Of a stretch of 64,000 nt of DNA, positions 8,997-16,820 are shown piece after piece. Where the stretch lies: positions 62,001 through 126,000 of the forward strand of contig NZ_JAGGLO010000001.1 in assembly GCF_017874475.1 (NCBI RefSeq), given 5' to 3'. This DNA is from Anaerococcus degeneri. GTDB taxonomy: Bacteria; Bacillota; Clostridia; Tissierellales; Peptoniphilaceae. The position numbers and the translations under genes are program-made. Below the pieces are notes generated by a model, which had not been told where the DNA came from, did no database searches, and saw only the letters and a list, made by a program, of their open reading frames with translations. Within the stretch, counting starts at the first letter, position 1; each line of letters opens with the position of its first letter.

Positions 8997-9646
8997 TGGA
9001 TATTAGAAAACAAATTAAACTAGATATAATTTCAATGAAACCCTATTATACTTTGAAATATTTAATCATAATATTAGCTATATTTTTTTATAATAGCTTT
9101 ATTATGAAATCTCCTATGGGAATGTTACCAATGATATTGTTTTATGCAGTAATGTTTTCATCTAATCTATTTTTGCTTGGAGAAAATTCAGGGATTGATT
9201 CCTTATATAAGATTTTTTCTATAGGTTCCAAAAAGGTAGTTATAGCTAGGTATATATTAGCTGGCTTGATTTTTATAGTGGCTAGTCTACTTGGATTTTC
9301 AATCTATGCTATAGTTTCACTAATAAAAAACATGCTAATAGGCCTTGATATGTCAATGGTTATTGGTATTAACTTTGTTTTGTATGCAATAATTATTTCT
9401 GTTCAATATCCGATATTTTTTAAATCCGGCTATATCAAGGCAAAGACTTTTAAATTTTTGCCGATATTTATAATTGCTATAATAGGAATGGCCCTAGGAT
9501 ATTTTATAAAAGATTTTGGGCCAATCCTTAACTTTGTATTAGAAAATCAAAGGATGCTTATAATTGGGCTTTGTATCCTAGTTGTCCTTATGCTTACAAT
9601 TTCAATCACACTTTCCATTAAATTTTACAAAAAAAGAGATTTTTAA
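8996..9646 (+). CDS. ABC-2 type permease (six-segment)
   Basis: 216 residues, almost entirely hydrophobic, with about six membrane segments, for example YLIIILAIFFYNSFIM, YILAGLIFIVASLLGF and LPIFIIAIIGMALGYF. Partner of the ATPase encoded immediately upstream, whose TAA shares a base with this ATG. It lacks the large external loop of the permease at 2700, so the two modules probably handle different substrates. The substrate is unknown. Confidence 0.88.
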   Translation: MDIRKQIKLDIISMKPYYTLKYLIIILAIFFYNSFIMKSPMGMLPMILFYAVMFSSNLFLLGENSGIDSLYKIFSIGSKKVVIARYILAGLIFIVASLLGFSIYAIVSLIKNMLIGLDMSMVIGINFVLYAIIISVQYPIFFKSGYIKAKTFKFLPIFIIAIIGMALGYFIKDFGPILNFVLENQRMLIIGLCILVVLMLTISITLSIKFYKKRDF

Positions 9647-9655
9647 ATCACAAAA

Positions 9656-9699
9656 GACCCTAGCAAGCCTTGGATTAATCTCCAAGACCTCCTAGGGTC
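9656..9699. terminator. Bidirectional terminator between convergent operons
   Basis: Outer stem GACCCTAG (9656-9663) with CTAGGGTC (9692-9699) and inner stem CTTGGA (9669-9674) with TCCAAG (9681-9686). T-rich tracts lie on both flanks (ATATTTATTTT downstream; TTTTG on the minus strand). Confidence 0.78.
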
Positions 9700-9743
9700 A
9701 TATTTATTTTGCTTATACTGTTTCAAAGTACGACTATCAGCAT

Positions 9744-10676
9744 TTATTCTATAACATCAATATCAACAAGTGGGAGGACTTCGAGGATCTGATCCCTGGT
9801 TGGCAAATCTAGGACTTTGGCTGTAGCGCTTGCTGCAGCGACTGCGACCATGTAGGATTCGATTGGGTCATTATCTCTTACAAGAGTTCCGACAAAGCCT
9901 GCTATCATTGCATCCCTGCAAGCGACGGTGTTGATTATTTCCTTACCGTCTTTTACTGGTTTTGCTGCATAGACTCCGTCTCTGGTAAAGAACATGGATC
10001 CGTCTTCACCATAGGAGATTATAACGTATTTAGCGCCTTTTTTGATTAGGTCCTTGCCATAAGGGATGTAATCCATTTTGTCTTCGATTTTGGCCTTATA
10101 GATAGCTTCGATGTCTTCACCGTTTGGTTTAACAAGGAGTGGGCCTCTTTCAATCATGTTCATCAAATATTGGCTTGGAACGTCTGCTATGAAGTAAGCA
10201 CCGTTGGCTTTGGCGATTTCTACCATTCTATCGTAGATGTCTGAGTCTTCGCCGTTTTCCATAGGTGGGACTGATCCACCAAAGATGATGGTGTCGCCTT
10301 CCCTAACTCTTGAGAGGTAGTAGAGGAGTTCTTCGACCTCTTCTGAGGAAATTGTTGGACCTTGGAAGTTGATTACGGTTTCTTTTTTGTCTTCAAAAAT
10401 TTTGATATTTATTCTGTTAGATTCTTTGATTTCAACAAAGTCAACCAGGATTTCTTCTTTTTCTAGCCAATCTTTTATAAAAAGTCCTTGGTAAGAGCCA
10501 AGGAAACCTGTGGCTGTTGTAGGGATTTTCAGTTGGGAAAGGATTCTTGAAACGTTGATTGCCTTACCACCTGGAAGGGTCCTTTCGGTTTTGATGTTGT
10601 TGTTATAACCAGGATTTAATTTTTCTACTTCTACAAATAAGTCTATTGAAGGGTTTAGGGTTACTGTGTAAATCAT
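9744..10676 (-). CDS. fruK: PfkB-family sugar-phosphate kinase, 1-phosphofructokinase-like
   Basis: 310 residues. It begins MIYTVTLNPSIDLFVEV, the classic 1-phosphofructokinase/tagatose-6-phosphate kinase start, with the sugar-binding PGGKAINVSRIL near residue 37. I use the ATG at 10676 because AGAGGT lies five bases before it; an upstream ATG (10691) overlaps the murF stop. Oddity: the usual C-terminal anion-hole motif GAGD reads ACRD (TVACRDAMIAGF); the catalytic Asp is kept, the glycines are lost. No fructose PTS genes are nearby. It may equally be a LacC-type kinase, and activity is uncertain because of the altered motif. Confidence 0.82.
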   Translation of the reverse strand: MIYTVTLNPSIDLFVEVEKLNPGYNNNIKTERTLPGGKAINVSRILSQLKIPTTATGFLGSYQGLFIKDWLEKEEILVDFVEIKESNRINIKIFEDKKETVINFQGPTISSEEVEELLYYLSRVREGDTIIFGGSVPPMENGEDSDIYDRMVEIAKANGAYFIADVPSQYLMNMIERGPLLVKPNGEDIEAIYKAKIEDKMDYIPYGKDLIKKGAKYVIISYGEDGSMFFTRDGVYAAKPVKDGKEIINTVACRDAMIAGFVGTLVRDNDPIESYMVAVAAASATAKVLDLPTRDQILEVLPLVDIDVIE

Positions 10677-10687
10677 AGATACCTCTT

Positions 10688-12067
10688 TCATATGTTAAAA
10701 TACTTAATAGCTTCGATTATCTCTTCCATGTGCATGCCGTGGCTGCCTTTGACAAAGACGAGGCTTGCGCCGATGACGAGAGATTTTAATTTCTCGATTA
10801 ATTCATCCTTGTGTTCAAAGTAAAGGGACCTGTTAGGAGGGAAATTTTCTAGGCTTGCCTCATACATTTCCTTTGCCAGTGGGCCATAAAATAGACAAAA
10901 GTCTATTTTTTTGCTGTCGATTTTTGATCCTACTTGGCGGTGGAGTTCTGATTCTTCTTCACCGAGTTCAAGCATATCTGCAAGGCAGACAATCTTTCTC
11001 TTGTAGCCTTGAAGCATATAGGCTGTTTCAAGGCCTGCAAGAAGGGATTGGGGATTTGACTTGTAGGAATCATCCAAAACGTCAAAGCCATCAAATTCCA
11101 AAAGTTCAGTCCTATTTTGAGTTGAGGTTGCCTTGGCAAAGCCATCGTCAATTGTTTTTTTGTCAAGACCAAGCATTTGACTTATCATTACAACAGCGGC
11201 TGCATTGTAGATATTATGCTGGCCCATAAGAGGGACTTGGTAGTGGTCATCTCCATGGGAGAAGCGGATGTTAGCTGGGCCTGACTTTTCAAAATTGATT
11301 CTAAAAGTCGCCTTATCGCTTGTACCAAAGGAAAGAACTTTTTGCTTGATTTCGTAAGTTGGAACTTCTTTTTCCATGGTCGGATCGTCTATATTATAGA
11401 TAAAAATTCCGTCATCATCCATGCCTTCAAGGATTTCAAGTTTGGCCTTTAGGATGCCAGACCTTGATTTTAGGTTATGAAGATGGGAATCACCGATATT
11501 GGTAATCATGGATATATGTGGCTTAACCATTTGGCTTGTTAGGGAAATATCTCCAAAATTATCTGTACCAAGCTCTATAATTGCCACTTCTGTGTCGGTA
11601 TCAAGGCTTAGGACAGTTTTTGGAACACCGATATCGTTGTTGAGGTTGCCACAGGTTTTTTGGGTCTTATATTTTTCTGACAAGACCTTGTGCAAAAGGT
11701 CCTTGGTTGTTGTCTTTCCGTTTGAACCAGTGATTGCAATTACCTTGCAGGTTAATTGGTCCCTGTAGGCTGCCGCTAGGTCTTGGAGGGCTTTTTTTGT
11801 ATCTTCAACCCTTATATAAGGAATGGATACAGTTTTATTTATCTTTGCTGGGTCATCTATAAAAAAGGCCTTAGCTCCCTTACTTTCGCATTCTTTGATG
11901 AAAATCCTACCGTCAAAGACTTCGCCAACTAGGGGAATATAAAGTTCTCCTGGGTCAATTGTCCTAGAATCAGTGGATATTCCCTTGATTTTCACATCAG
12001 AAAATTTTTCATCACAAATTTCGCCACCAATCATATGGGCGATTTGACCTAAAGTTTTTTCAATCAT
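10688..12067 (-). CDS. murF: UDP-MurNAc-tripeptide:D-Ala-D-Ala ligase
   Basis: Last cytoplasmic ATP-dependent step of the peptidoglycan pentapeptide: adds D-Ala-D-Ala to UDP-MurNAc-tripeptide. 459 residues, normal length. The ATP loop ITGSNGKTTTKDLL is near residue 105; ELGTDNFGDISLT and the central Mur-ligase motifs (TNIGDSHL) follow; DDSYKSNPQSL marks the C-terminal domain. The start at 12067 is supported by TAGGAGAT seven bases upstream; an in-frame ATG at 12094 lies inside ddl. It overlaps ddl by 8 bases, so enzyme and substrate-maker are co-translated. Confidence 0.95.
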   Translation of the reverse strand: MIEKTLGQIAHMIGGEICDEKFSDVKIKGISTDSRTIDPGELYIPLVGEVFDGRIFIKECESKGAKAFFIDDPAKINKTVSIPYIRVEDTKKALQDLAAAYRDQLTCKVIAITGSNGKTTTKDLLHKVLSEKYKTQKTCGNLNNDIGVPKTVLSLDTDTEVAIIELGTDNFGDISLTSQMVKPHISMITNIGDSHLHNLKSRSGILKAKLEILEGMDDDGIFIYNIDDPTMEKEVPTYEIKQKVLSFGTSDKATFRINFEKSGPANIRFSHGDDHYQVPLMGQHNIYNAAAVVMISQMLGLDKKTIDDGFAKATSTQNRTELLEFDGFDVLDDSYKSNPQSLLAGLETAYMLQGYKRKIVCLADMLELGEEESELHRQVGSKIDSKKIDFCLFYGPLAKEMYEASLENFPPNRSLYFEHKDELIEKLKSLVIGASLVFVKGSHGMHMEEIIEAIKYFNI

Positions 12068-13103
12068 TCTTAGATCTCCTAAAACCATCTTCAATTAGCA
12101 TATCAAGGATAGCAGAAAAGTCTACCTTATATAGGTCCATAGCCATCCTTGCAAAAAATGATGAAGGGGTGAAGCCTGGGAAGGTGTTGATTTCGTTGAT
12201 GTAAAATTCCCTATCTTTGCCATAGAAGATGTCAACTCTGGCAAAACCTTCGCATCCTGCTGCCTTGTAACAAGCTCTGGCAAATTCTTTGGCCTTATCC
12301 TTATCAGCTTCGTCCATCTTATAAGGAAGCTCTTCTCTGGTTGATTTTGAGAAATACTTGGCATCCCAGTCCAAAAATACGTGGTCGGTGATGTAGGCTG
12401 CTGGGTCAGAGACATCTATATTATCAGAATCTCCAAGGACAGCTAGTTCTATTTCTTGGCCAACGATTAATTCTTCTACCAAAAGTTTTCTGTCATATTT
12501 AAGGGCTTCAAGGCCTGCTTTTTTGAAATCTTCCTTAGTTTCAACCCTTGAAACTCCCACAGAAGACCCATTCGCAGATGGTTTTACGATGAGAGGAAGG
12601 CCGACATAGGCAATGCAGGAATCGATGAAGGCATCGTTAAAGTCTTCCTTATAGCAGTACTTGTACTTGGCTTGTTTTAGCTTTGATTTTTCGAAAATGT
12701 CATTTGAAGTGACCTTATCCATGCAAATAGCAGATGAAAGAAGGCCATTTCCTATATAGGCAAGGCCTACTGCGTCTAAAAAGCCCTGTATAGTTCCGTC
12801 TTCACCATAGGTACCATGGACTACTGGTAAGATTATTGTATTCTCTAGGTCCTCTTTAGAGACTTCTAAAAGGAAGTCTGCAATTGAGGCTTGTTTTGAT
12901 TTGGAAATTTCTTTTACTAAGGAAAATTCATCAGCTGGATCATAATTGGTGAAAGTTTCTGAAAATTTTCCTTCCTTATCTATATATACAATTTTTTTGT
13001 CGTATTTTTCTTTATTTAGGTTTTTAACTATGTTAAGGGCGCTTCTTAGGGCAATATCATGCTCGCTCGATGGTCCTCCGCATAAGATGTATACAGTTTT
13101 CAT
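12060..13103 (-). CDS. ddl: D-alanine--D-alanine ligase
   Basis: Makes the D-Ala-D-Ala dipeptide used by MurF, the next gene. 347 residues. ATP-grasp motifs: GGPSSEHDIA (residues 9-18), HGTYGEDGTIQG (near 95), VKPSANGSSVGVSRV (near 173) and EINTFPGFTPSSFF (near 311). Together these define the Ddl family. The promoter is expected in the 463-bp gap upstream. Resistance-type (VanA-like) specificity is not suggested by anything visible, but cannot be excluded by eye. Confidence 0.95.
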   Translation of the reverse strand: MKTVYILCGGPSSEHDIALRSALNIVKNLNKEKYDKKIVYIDKEGKFSETFTNYDPADEFSLVKEISKSKQASIADFLLEVSKEDLENTIILPVVHGTYGEDGTIQGFLDAVGLAYIGNGLLSSAICMDKVTSNDIFEKSKLKQAKYKYCYKEDFNDAFIDSCIAYVGLPLIVKPSANGSSVGVSRVETKEDFKKAGLEALKYDRKLLVEELIVGQEIELAVLGDSDNIDVSDPAAYITDHVFLDWDAKYFSKSTREELPYKMDEADKDKAKEFARACYKAAGCEGFARVDIFYGKDREFYINEINTFPGFTPSSFFARMAMDLYKVDFSAILDMLIEDGFRRSKND

Positions 13104-13405
13104 AGTGTCTCTCTTTCTATTAATAAGCTTAAGTAAATTTTACTACATATGAAAAATATGGGCAAATATATATGTATTTATGGGACTTTTCTTTGGGGAA
13201 ATAAGTTTATTTTGTACTTAAAAATGCCAATGATAATCAAAATTAGTTACAAATCGGAAATTAAATGTAACAATTAATAACAAGTTGCAAAAAATCTTCT
13301 ATTAGTGAGAAAGGCATCTTTGATAAAAAAATCTCAACAAAATTCATTGTAATAGGAGGAGAAAGCCCTCAGGAAAAGGCTTGTAATCAATGCTTTGAAT
13401 AAAAT

Positions 13406-13422
13406 TGTAAACAATTTGTAAG
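13406..13422 (+). promoter_or_regulatory. WalR-like box 1
   Basis: TGTAAA-CAATT-TGTAAG matches the published WalR consensus TGTWAH-N5-TGTWAH at 11 of 12 defined positions. It lies about 60 bp before the likely start from the -10 at 13462. Confidence 0.5.
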
Positions 13423-13486
13423 AATTGATAAAATCTACATAATTTCCACACAATTTAAAGTTATACTATAAATCGTAATAAGGAAT

Positions 13487-13503
13487 TGTTATCAATTTGT
13501 AAC
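13487..13503 (+). promoter_or_regulatory. WalR-like box 2
   Basis: TGTTAT-CAATT-TGTAAC is a full match to TGTWAH-N5-TGTWAH and has the same CAATT spacer as box 1. A -10-like TATTAT follows at 13504-13509. Confidence 0.55.
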
Positions 13504-13566
13504 TATTATTACAGATTGAGACATAAATTTAAAAATAAGAAATTTATATAGATTTAAGGAGACAAA

Positions 13567-14388
13567 ATGAAATTTTTTACAAAATACGCCCTAGCGGCAG
13601 CCCTAGTAATCCCATCGGCTTTTAGCTTTGGAGCAAGAAAGGCAGACGCAGCAAGCGCAGTAATTAACAAAAATCAAGCAAATGGAGTAAATGTTAGAAG
13701 TGAAGCTAAGCTTGGCGATAACATTATCGGCCTAATAGACGATGAAGATGCAAAATATGAAATCAAAGAGAATAAAGATGGTTGGTTAAAGATCGACTTT
13801 GAAGGCAAGGATGCTTATGTATCAGCTGACCTTTTCCACCTTCTTGAAGAAACAGAAGTAGTTTCTGCTACAAACTTCAGAAAAGAAGATAACCTTGATA
13901 GTGAAGTAATCAAAGTTTTAGAAAAGGGTACAGTTGCCAAGGCTCTTGAACTTGCTGATAATGGTTTTGTTAAAGTAGAAGTTGACGGAGAGGTTGGCTA
14001 TATCTACAACAACCTTCTAAAGACATTTAGAAAGAAAAACGAAGAAATAGCTAAGGCTCAACAAAGTCAAGCAAAGCAAGCACCAGCTCAAAAGGCCCAA
14101 CAAGCTCAACCAGCCCAACAACAAGCACCAGCACAAAACAATAACCAATCTTACCAAGGCTCAACAAACTGGGCTAAGGAATGGATAGCTCAAAGGGAAT
14201 CAGGCGGTTCTTATACAGCCTACAATCCAAGAGGAGGCTACTATGGTAGATACCAATTAAACCCATCCCTAGTACGTTACGGTGCAAGCCCAGCAGAACA
14301 AGAAGCAGCAGCAGACAACTATGTATCTCAAAGATACGGCTCATGGGAAAATGCCCAAGCTTTCTGGCAAAGAAACGGTTGGTATTAA
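13567..14388 (+). CDS. Secreted SH3b / SceD-like transglycosylase-type wall protein
   Basis: 273 residues. Signal peptide MKFFTKYALAAALVIPSAFS, likely cut near ADA-AS. Two bacterial SH3 domains follow (about residues 33-95 with NGVNVRSEAKLGD, and 97-158 with TNFRKEDNLDSEV), then a Gln/Ala/Pro-rich linker (about 160-195) and a C-terminal lytic domain (about 200-273) with WIAQRESGGSY, GGYYGRYQLNP and a final SWENAQAFWQRNGWY. The Glu in RESGG aligns with the catalytic Glu of SceD/Rpf-like transglycosylases. Expected to act on peptidoglycan outside the cell. WalR-like boxes upstream fit a wall hydrolase regulon. Confidence 0.88.
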   Translation: MKFFTKYALAAALVIPSAFSFGARKADAASAVINKNQANGVNVRSEAKLGDNIIGLIDDEDAKYEIKENKDGWLKIDFEGKDAYVSADLFHLLEETEVVSATNFRKEDNLDSEVIKVLEKGTVAKALELADNGFVKVEVDGEVGYIYNNLLKTFRKKNEEIAKAQQSQAKQAPAQKAQQAQPAQQQAPAQNNNQSYQGSTNWAKEWIAQRESGGSYTAYNPRGGYYGRYQLNPSLVRYGASPAEQEAAADNYVSQRYGSWENAQAFWQRNGWY

Positions 14389-14395
14389 AAAATAC

Positions 14396-14421
14396 AAGCT
14401 CAGAAATTCTGGGCTTTTTTT
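14396..14421 (+). terminator. Intrinsic terminator after the wall protein gene
   Basis: AAGCTCAGA (14396-14404) pairs with TCTGGGCTT (14408-14416), one G-U pair, followed by T7. Confidence 0.88.
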
Positions 14422-14486
14422 GTTGGCAATTTTATAATAATTTGTGAAAAATTATCGAAGATAGGGGTCTTTGAGAAAATTTTATA

Positions 14487-14525
14487 AATAAAGGAAAATC
14501 TCTTCCTTTATTCTATTAATATAAT
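14487..14525 (+). promoter_or_regulatory. Promoter with perfect inverted repeat over the -35 region
   Basis: AATAAAGGAA (14487-14496) and TTCCTTTATT (14503-14512) form a perfect 10-bp inverted repeat with a 6-base centre, with no T tract after it. The -10 TATAAT is at 14520-14525, so the repeat covers the -35 position. Reads as a candidate repressor site. Confidence 0.5.
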
Positions 14526-14557
14526 AAATTAGTGGTAAAATAATGATGGAGGATTTT

Positions 14558-14827
14558 ATGAAAGCAATACTTACAATTATAGGAAAAGATAGACCGGGAA
14601 TAATTTACCAAGTTACAGAAGTTTTATATAAGTACAATATCAATATTTTGGACATGAGCCAAACAATTATGGAAGATAAATTTGTGGCCATGATCAATAT
14701 TGATTTGACCAAGGCGAATGCAGATTTTAGCGAAATCACAGGAAGTTTTAATGCCTTGTCTAAAGAAACTAAGCTTGAAATTAGGATACAAAACGAAGAA
14801 GTTTTTGACGTAATGCATAGGATTTAA
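14558..14827 (+). CDS. ACT-domain protein (UPF0237)
   Basis: 89-residue single ACT domain: [21 protein letters not shown] at the start is the glycine-cleavage-repressor-like ACT motif (trimmed here to the recognisable segment GKDRPGIIY), followed by [12 protein letters not shown] and a beta-strand-rich end. ACT domains bind small ligands, often amino acids. The start at 14558 follows GGAGG (14548-14552). An upstream ATG at 14543 precedes that RBS. It lies 1 base before the UPF0210 gene, a pairing conserved in Firmicutes; the pair's biochemical role is not established. Confidence 0.9.
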   Translation: MKAILTIIGKDRPGIIYQVTEVLYKYNINILDMSQTIMEDKFVAMINIDLTKANADFSEITGSFNALSKETKLEIRIQNEEVFDVMHRI

Positions 14828-14828
14828 G

Positions 14829-16178
14829 ATGGATAAGGTAAATATTTTAGAAACTATAAAAATGTTAGATGAGGAAAATCTAGATATTAGGACCCTAACT
14901 ATGGGGATTAGTCTTTTAGATTGTATTGATCCTGATTACAAAAAGGCTTGCGATAAGATTTATGACAAACTTATCAGGGAGAGCAAGGATTTTCTAAAAG
15001 TTTCCAAGGAAATTTCTCAGATTTACGGGGTTCCAATTGTAAATAATAGGATATCAGTCACTCCGATTTCTCTGATCGCAGCGGCGACTGACCTTGATGA
15101 TTACACTCCTTTTGCAAAAGCCCTCGATAGGGCGGCAAAAGATATTGGAATTGACTTTATAGGTGGTTTTTCTGCCCTTGTTGAAAAGGGAATGACCCCT
15201 GCTGATGAGATTTTAATTAGGTCCATACCTAGGGCCTTGGCAGAGACAGACCTTGTTTGTGCTTCGATAAATATAGGTTCAACTAAGGCTGGTATCAATA
15301 TGGACGCAGCAAATCTTTGTGGAAAAACTATAAAGGCCCTTGCTGAAAATACCGACAATGCCTTTGGCTGTGCAAAGCTCGTTGTTTTCGCCAATGCTGT
15401 TGAGGATAATCCTTTTATGGCTGGTGCCTTCCACGGAGTTGGCGAGGCTGACACAGTGATAAGCGTTGGTATTTCTGGACCAGGAGTTGTTAAGGCTGCA
15501 ATTTCTGATAAGGAAGATTTAAAAATAAATGAGATTTATGAAATAATCAAGAAAACCGCCTTCAAAATCACAAGGATGGGCGAATTAGTTTGCCAAGAAG
15601 TTTGTAAGAAGCTTAATAAAAACTTTGGCATAGTTGATCTGTCTCTTGCACCAACACCTGCCATTGGCGATTCTGTTGGTAGGATTTTACAAGAAATCGG
15701 CATTGATAAGGTCGGTGGCCACGGGACAATTGCTGCCCTTGCCATGCTTAATGATGCGGTTAAAAAAGGCGGAATTATGGCAAGTTCTAGGGTTGGCGGT
15801 CTTTCAGGTGCATTTATACCTGTTAGCGAGGACGAGGCTATGATTGAAGCTGCAGGAAAGGGTTGGATAAGCTTTGATAAGCTAGAAGCCATGACCTGTG
15901 TTTGCTCAGTTGGCCTTGATATGATTGCCATCCCAGGAAAAACCACAGCGGCGAGCATTTCAGCCATGATCGCAGATGAGGCTGCCCTTGGGGTTATAAA
16001 TAACAAAACAACAGCAGTAAGGATAATCCCTGTTCCAGGTAAGGACGTCGGTGACCAGGTCGAATTTGGAGGCCTTCTTGGCTATGCTCCAATAATAGAT
16101 GTGGGCGAGTCAGATTCGAGTATCATGATTTCTAGGGGAGGATTTATCCCAGCCCCAGTACATTCATTTAAAAACTAG
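14829..16178 (+). CDS. UPF0210 / DUF711 family (PFL-fold) protein
   Basis: 449 residues, the usual size for this family. Recognisable stretches: [18 protein letters not shown] at the N-terminus, [48 protein letters not shown] and [14 protein letters not shown] at the very end. The fold resembles the pyruvate formate-lyase barrel, but no glycyl-radical site is visible. Its ACT-domain partner is immediately upstream and co-transcribed. Function unknown; a ligand-responsive pair is plausible. Confidence 0.9.
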   Translation: MDKVNILETIKMLDEENLDIRTLTMGISLLDCIDPDYKKACDKIYDKLIRESKDFLKVSKEISQIYGVPIVNNRISVTPISLIAAATDLDDYTPFAKALDRAAKDIGIDFIGGFSALVEKGMTPADEILIRSIPRALAETDLVCASINIGSTKAGINMDAANLCGKTIKALAENTDNAFGCAKLVVFANAVEDNPFMAGAFHGVGEADTVISVGISGPGVVKAAISDKEDLKINEIYEIIKKTAFKITRMGELVCQEVCKKLNKNFGIVDLSLAPTPAIGDSVGRILQEIGIDKVGGHGTIAALAMLNDAVKKGGIMASSRVGGLSGAFIPVSEDEAMIEAAGKGWISFDKLEAMTCVCSVGLDMIAIPGKTTAASISAMIADEAALGVINNKTTAVRIIPVPGKDVGDQVEFGGLLGYAPIIDVGESDSSIMISRGGFIPAPVHSFKN

Positions 16179-16186
16179 GAGGAAAT

Positions 16187-16711
16187 ATGACAGACAAAAA
16201 TCCAATAGTAACTTTCATGATGGAAAATGGAGAAAAAATAAAGGCAGAACTCTATCCAGATATTGCCCCAAATACAGTAAATAATTTTATTTCCCTAATA
16301 AATAAGGGCTTTTACGACGGCTTAATTTTTCATAGGGTAATAAAAAATTTTATGATCCAAGGCGGGGACCCAGAAGGCACAGGCATGGGTGGACCAGGCT
16401 ATGCTATTAAGGGCGAATTTAATATAAATGGTTTTGAAAACAACCTAAAACACGAAAGAGGAGTTCTTTCTATGGCAAGAAGCTTCATGCCAGATTCAGC
16501 CGGTAGCCAATTTTTCATCATGCACCAAGATAGCCCACACCTAGACGGCCAGTACGCTGGTTTCGGTAAGGTAATCGAGGGCATGGACGTGGTAGATAAG
16601 ATAGCAGAATCTAAGACCAACAGACAAGATAGGCCAAAAGAAGACGTGAGAATAGAAAAAGCAAGCGTTGAAACCTTTGGCAAAGAATATCCAGAAGTAG
16701 TGAAAATGTAA
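16187..16711 (+). CDS. ppiB: Peptidyl-prolyl cis-trans isomerase, cyclophilin type
   Basis: 174-residue cytoplasmic cyclophilin that speeds proline isomerisation in folding proteins. The catalytic-core motifs are clear: FHRVIKNFMIQGGDP (catalytic Arg, about residues 47-61), GSQFFIM and LDGQYAGFGKVIEGMDVV. No signal peptide. AGGAGG precedes the ATG and the gene lies 8 bases after the UPF0210 gene, so it is the third gene of that operon. A terminator follows. Confidence 0.94.
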   Translation: MTDKNPIVTFMMENGEKIKAELYPDIAPNTVNNFISLINKGFYDGLIFHRVIKNFMIQGGDPEGTGMGGPGYAIKGEFNINGFENNLKHERGVLSMARSFMPDSAGSQFFIMHQDSPHLDGQYAGFGKVIEGMDVVDKIAESKTNRQDRPKEDVRIEKASVETFGKEYPEVVKM

Positions 16712-16716
16712 CTTAG

Positions 16717-16739
16717 ACCAGGAGAAATCCTGGTTTTTT
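16717..16739 (+). terminator. Intrinsic terminator after ppiB
   Basis: ACCAGGA-GAAA-TCCTGGT (16717-16734), a perfect 7-bp stem with a GAAA tetraloop, then T6. Confidence 0.92.
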
Positions 16740-16741
16740 GA

Positions 16742-16789
16742 TTGAATAATATATTTTTACTCATATAATATTAGAAATGGTAATTACCA
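16742..16789 (+). promoter_or_regulatory. agaS promoter with HutC-type operator
   Basis: -35 TTGAAT (16742-16747), 16-bp spacer, -10 TATAAT (16764-16769). The perfect palindrome TGGTAATTACCA (16778-16789) covers the start site. HutC/NagR-type GntR repressors bind TGGT-N4-ACCA sites, and such a regulator is encoded in this operon. Confidence 0.75.
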
Positions 16790-16820
16790 ATTATTAAAAT
16801 CGGCAAATTATGAGGATTAT

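Larger units (their letters stand above)
13104..13566. other. Divergent intergenic region between ddl and the SH3b protein gene
   Basis: 463 bp, AT-rich, no convincing ORF. Toward the right it holds two direct-repeat boxes of WalR type (13406-13422 and 13487-13503) and -10-like TATACT (13462-13467). I looked for a c-di-AMP riboswitch, common before wall hydrolases, and did not recognise one. Confidence 0.6.

Noticed and set aside
13230-13245. Fur-like TGATAATCA before ddl
   Set aside because: Only half of the 7-1-7 pattern matches and it is over 120 bp from the ddl start.
13104-13566. c-di-AMP (ydaO) riboswitch before the wall hydrolase gene
   Set aside because: Often found before such genes, but I could not find its conserved core or a terminator stem.
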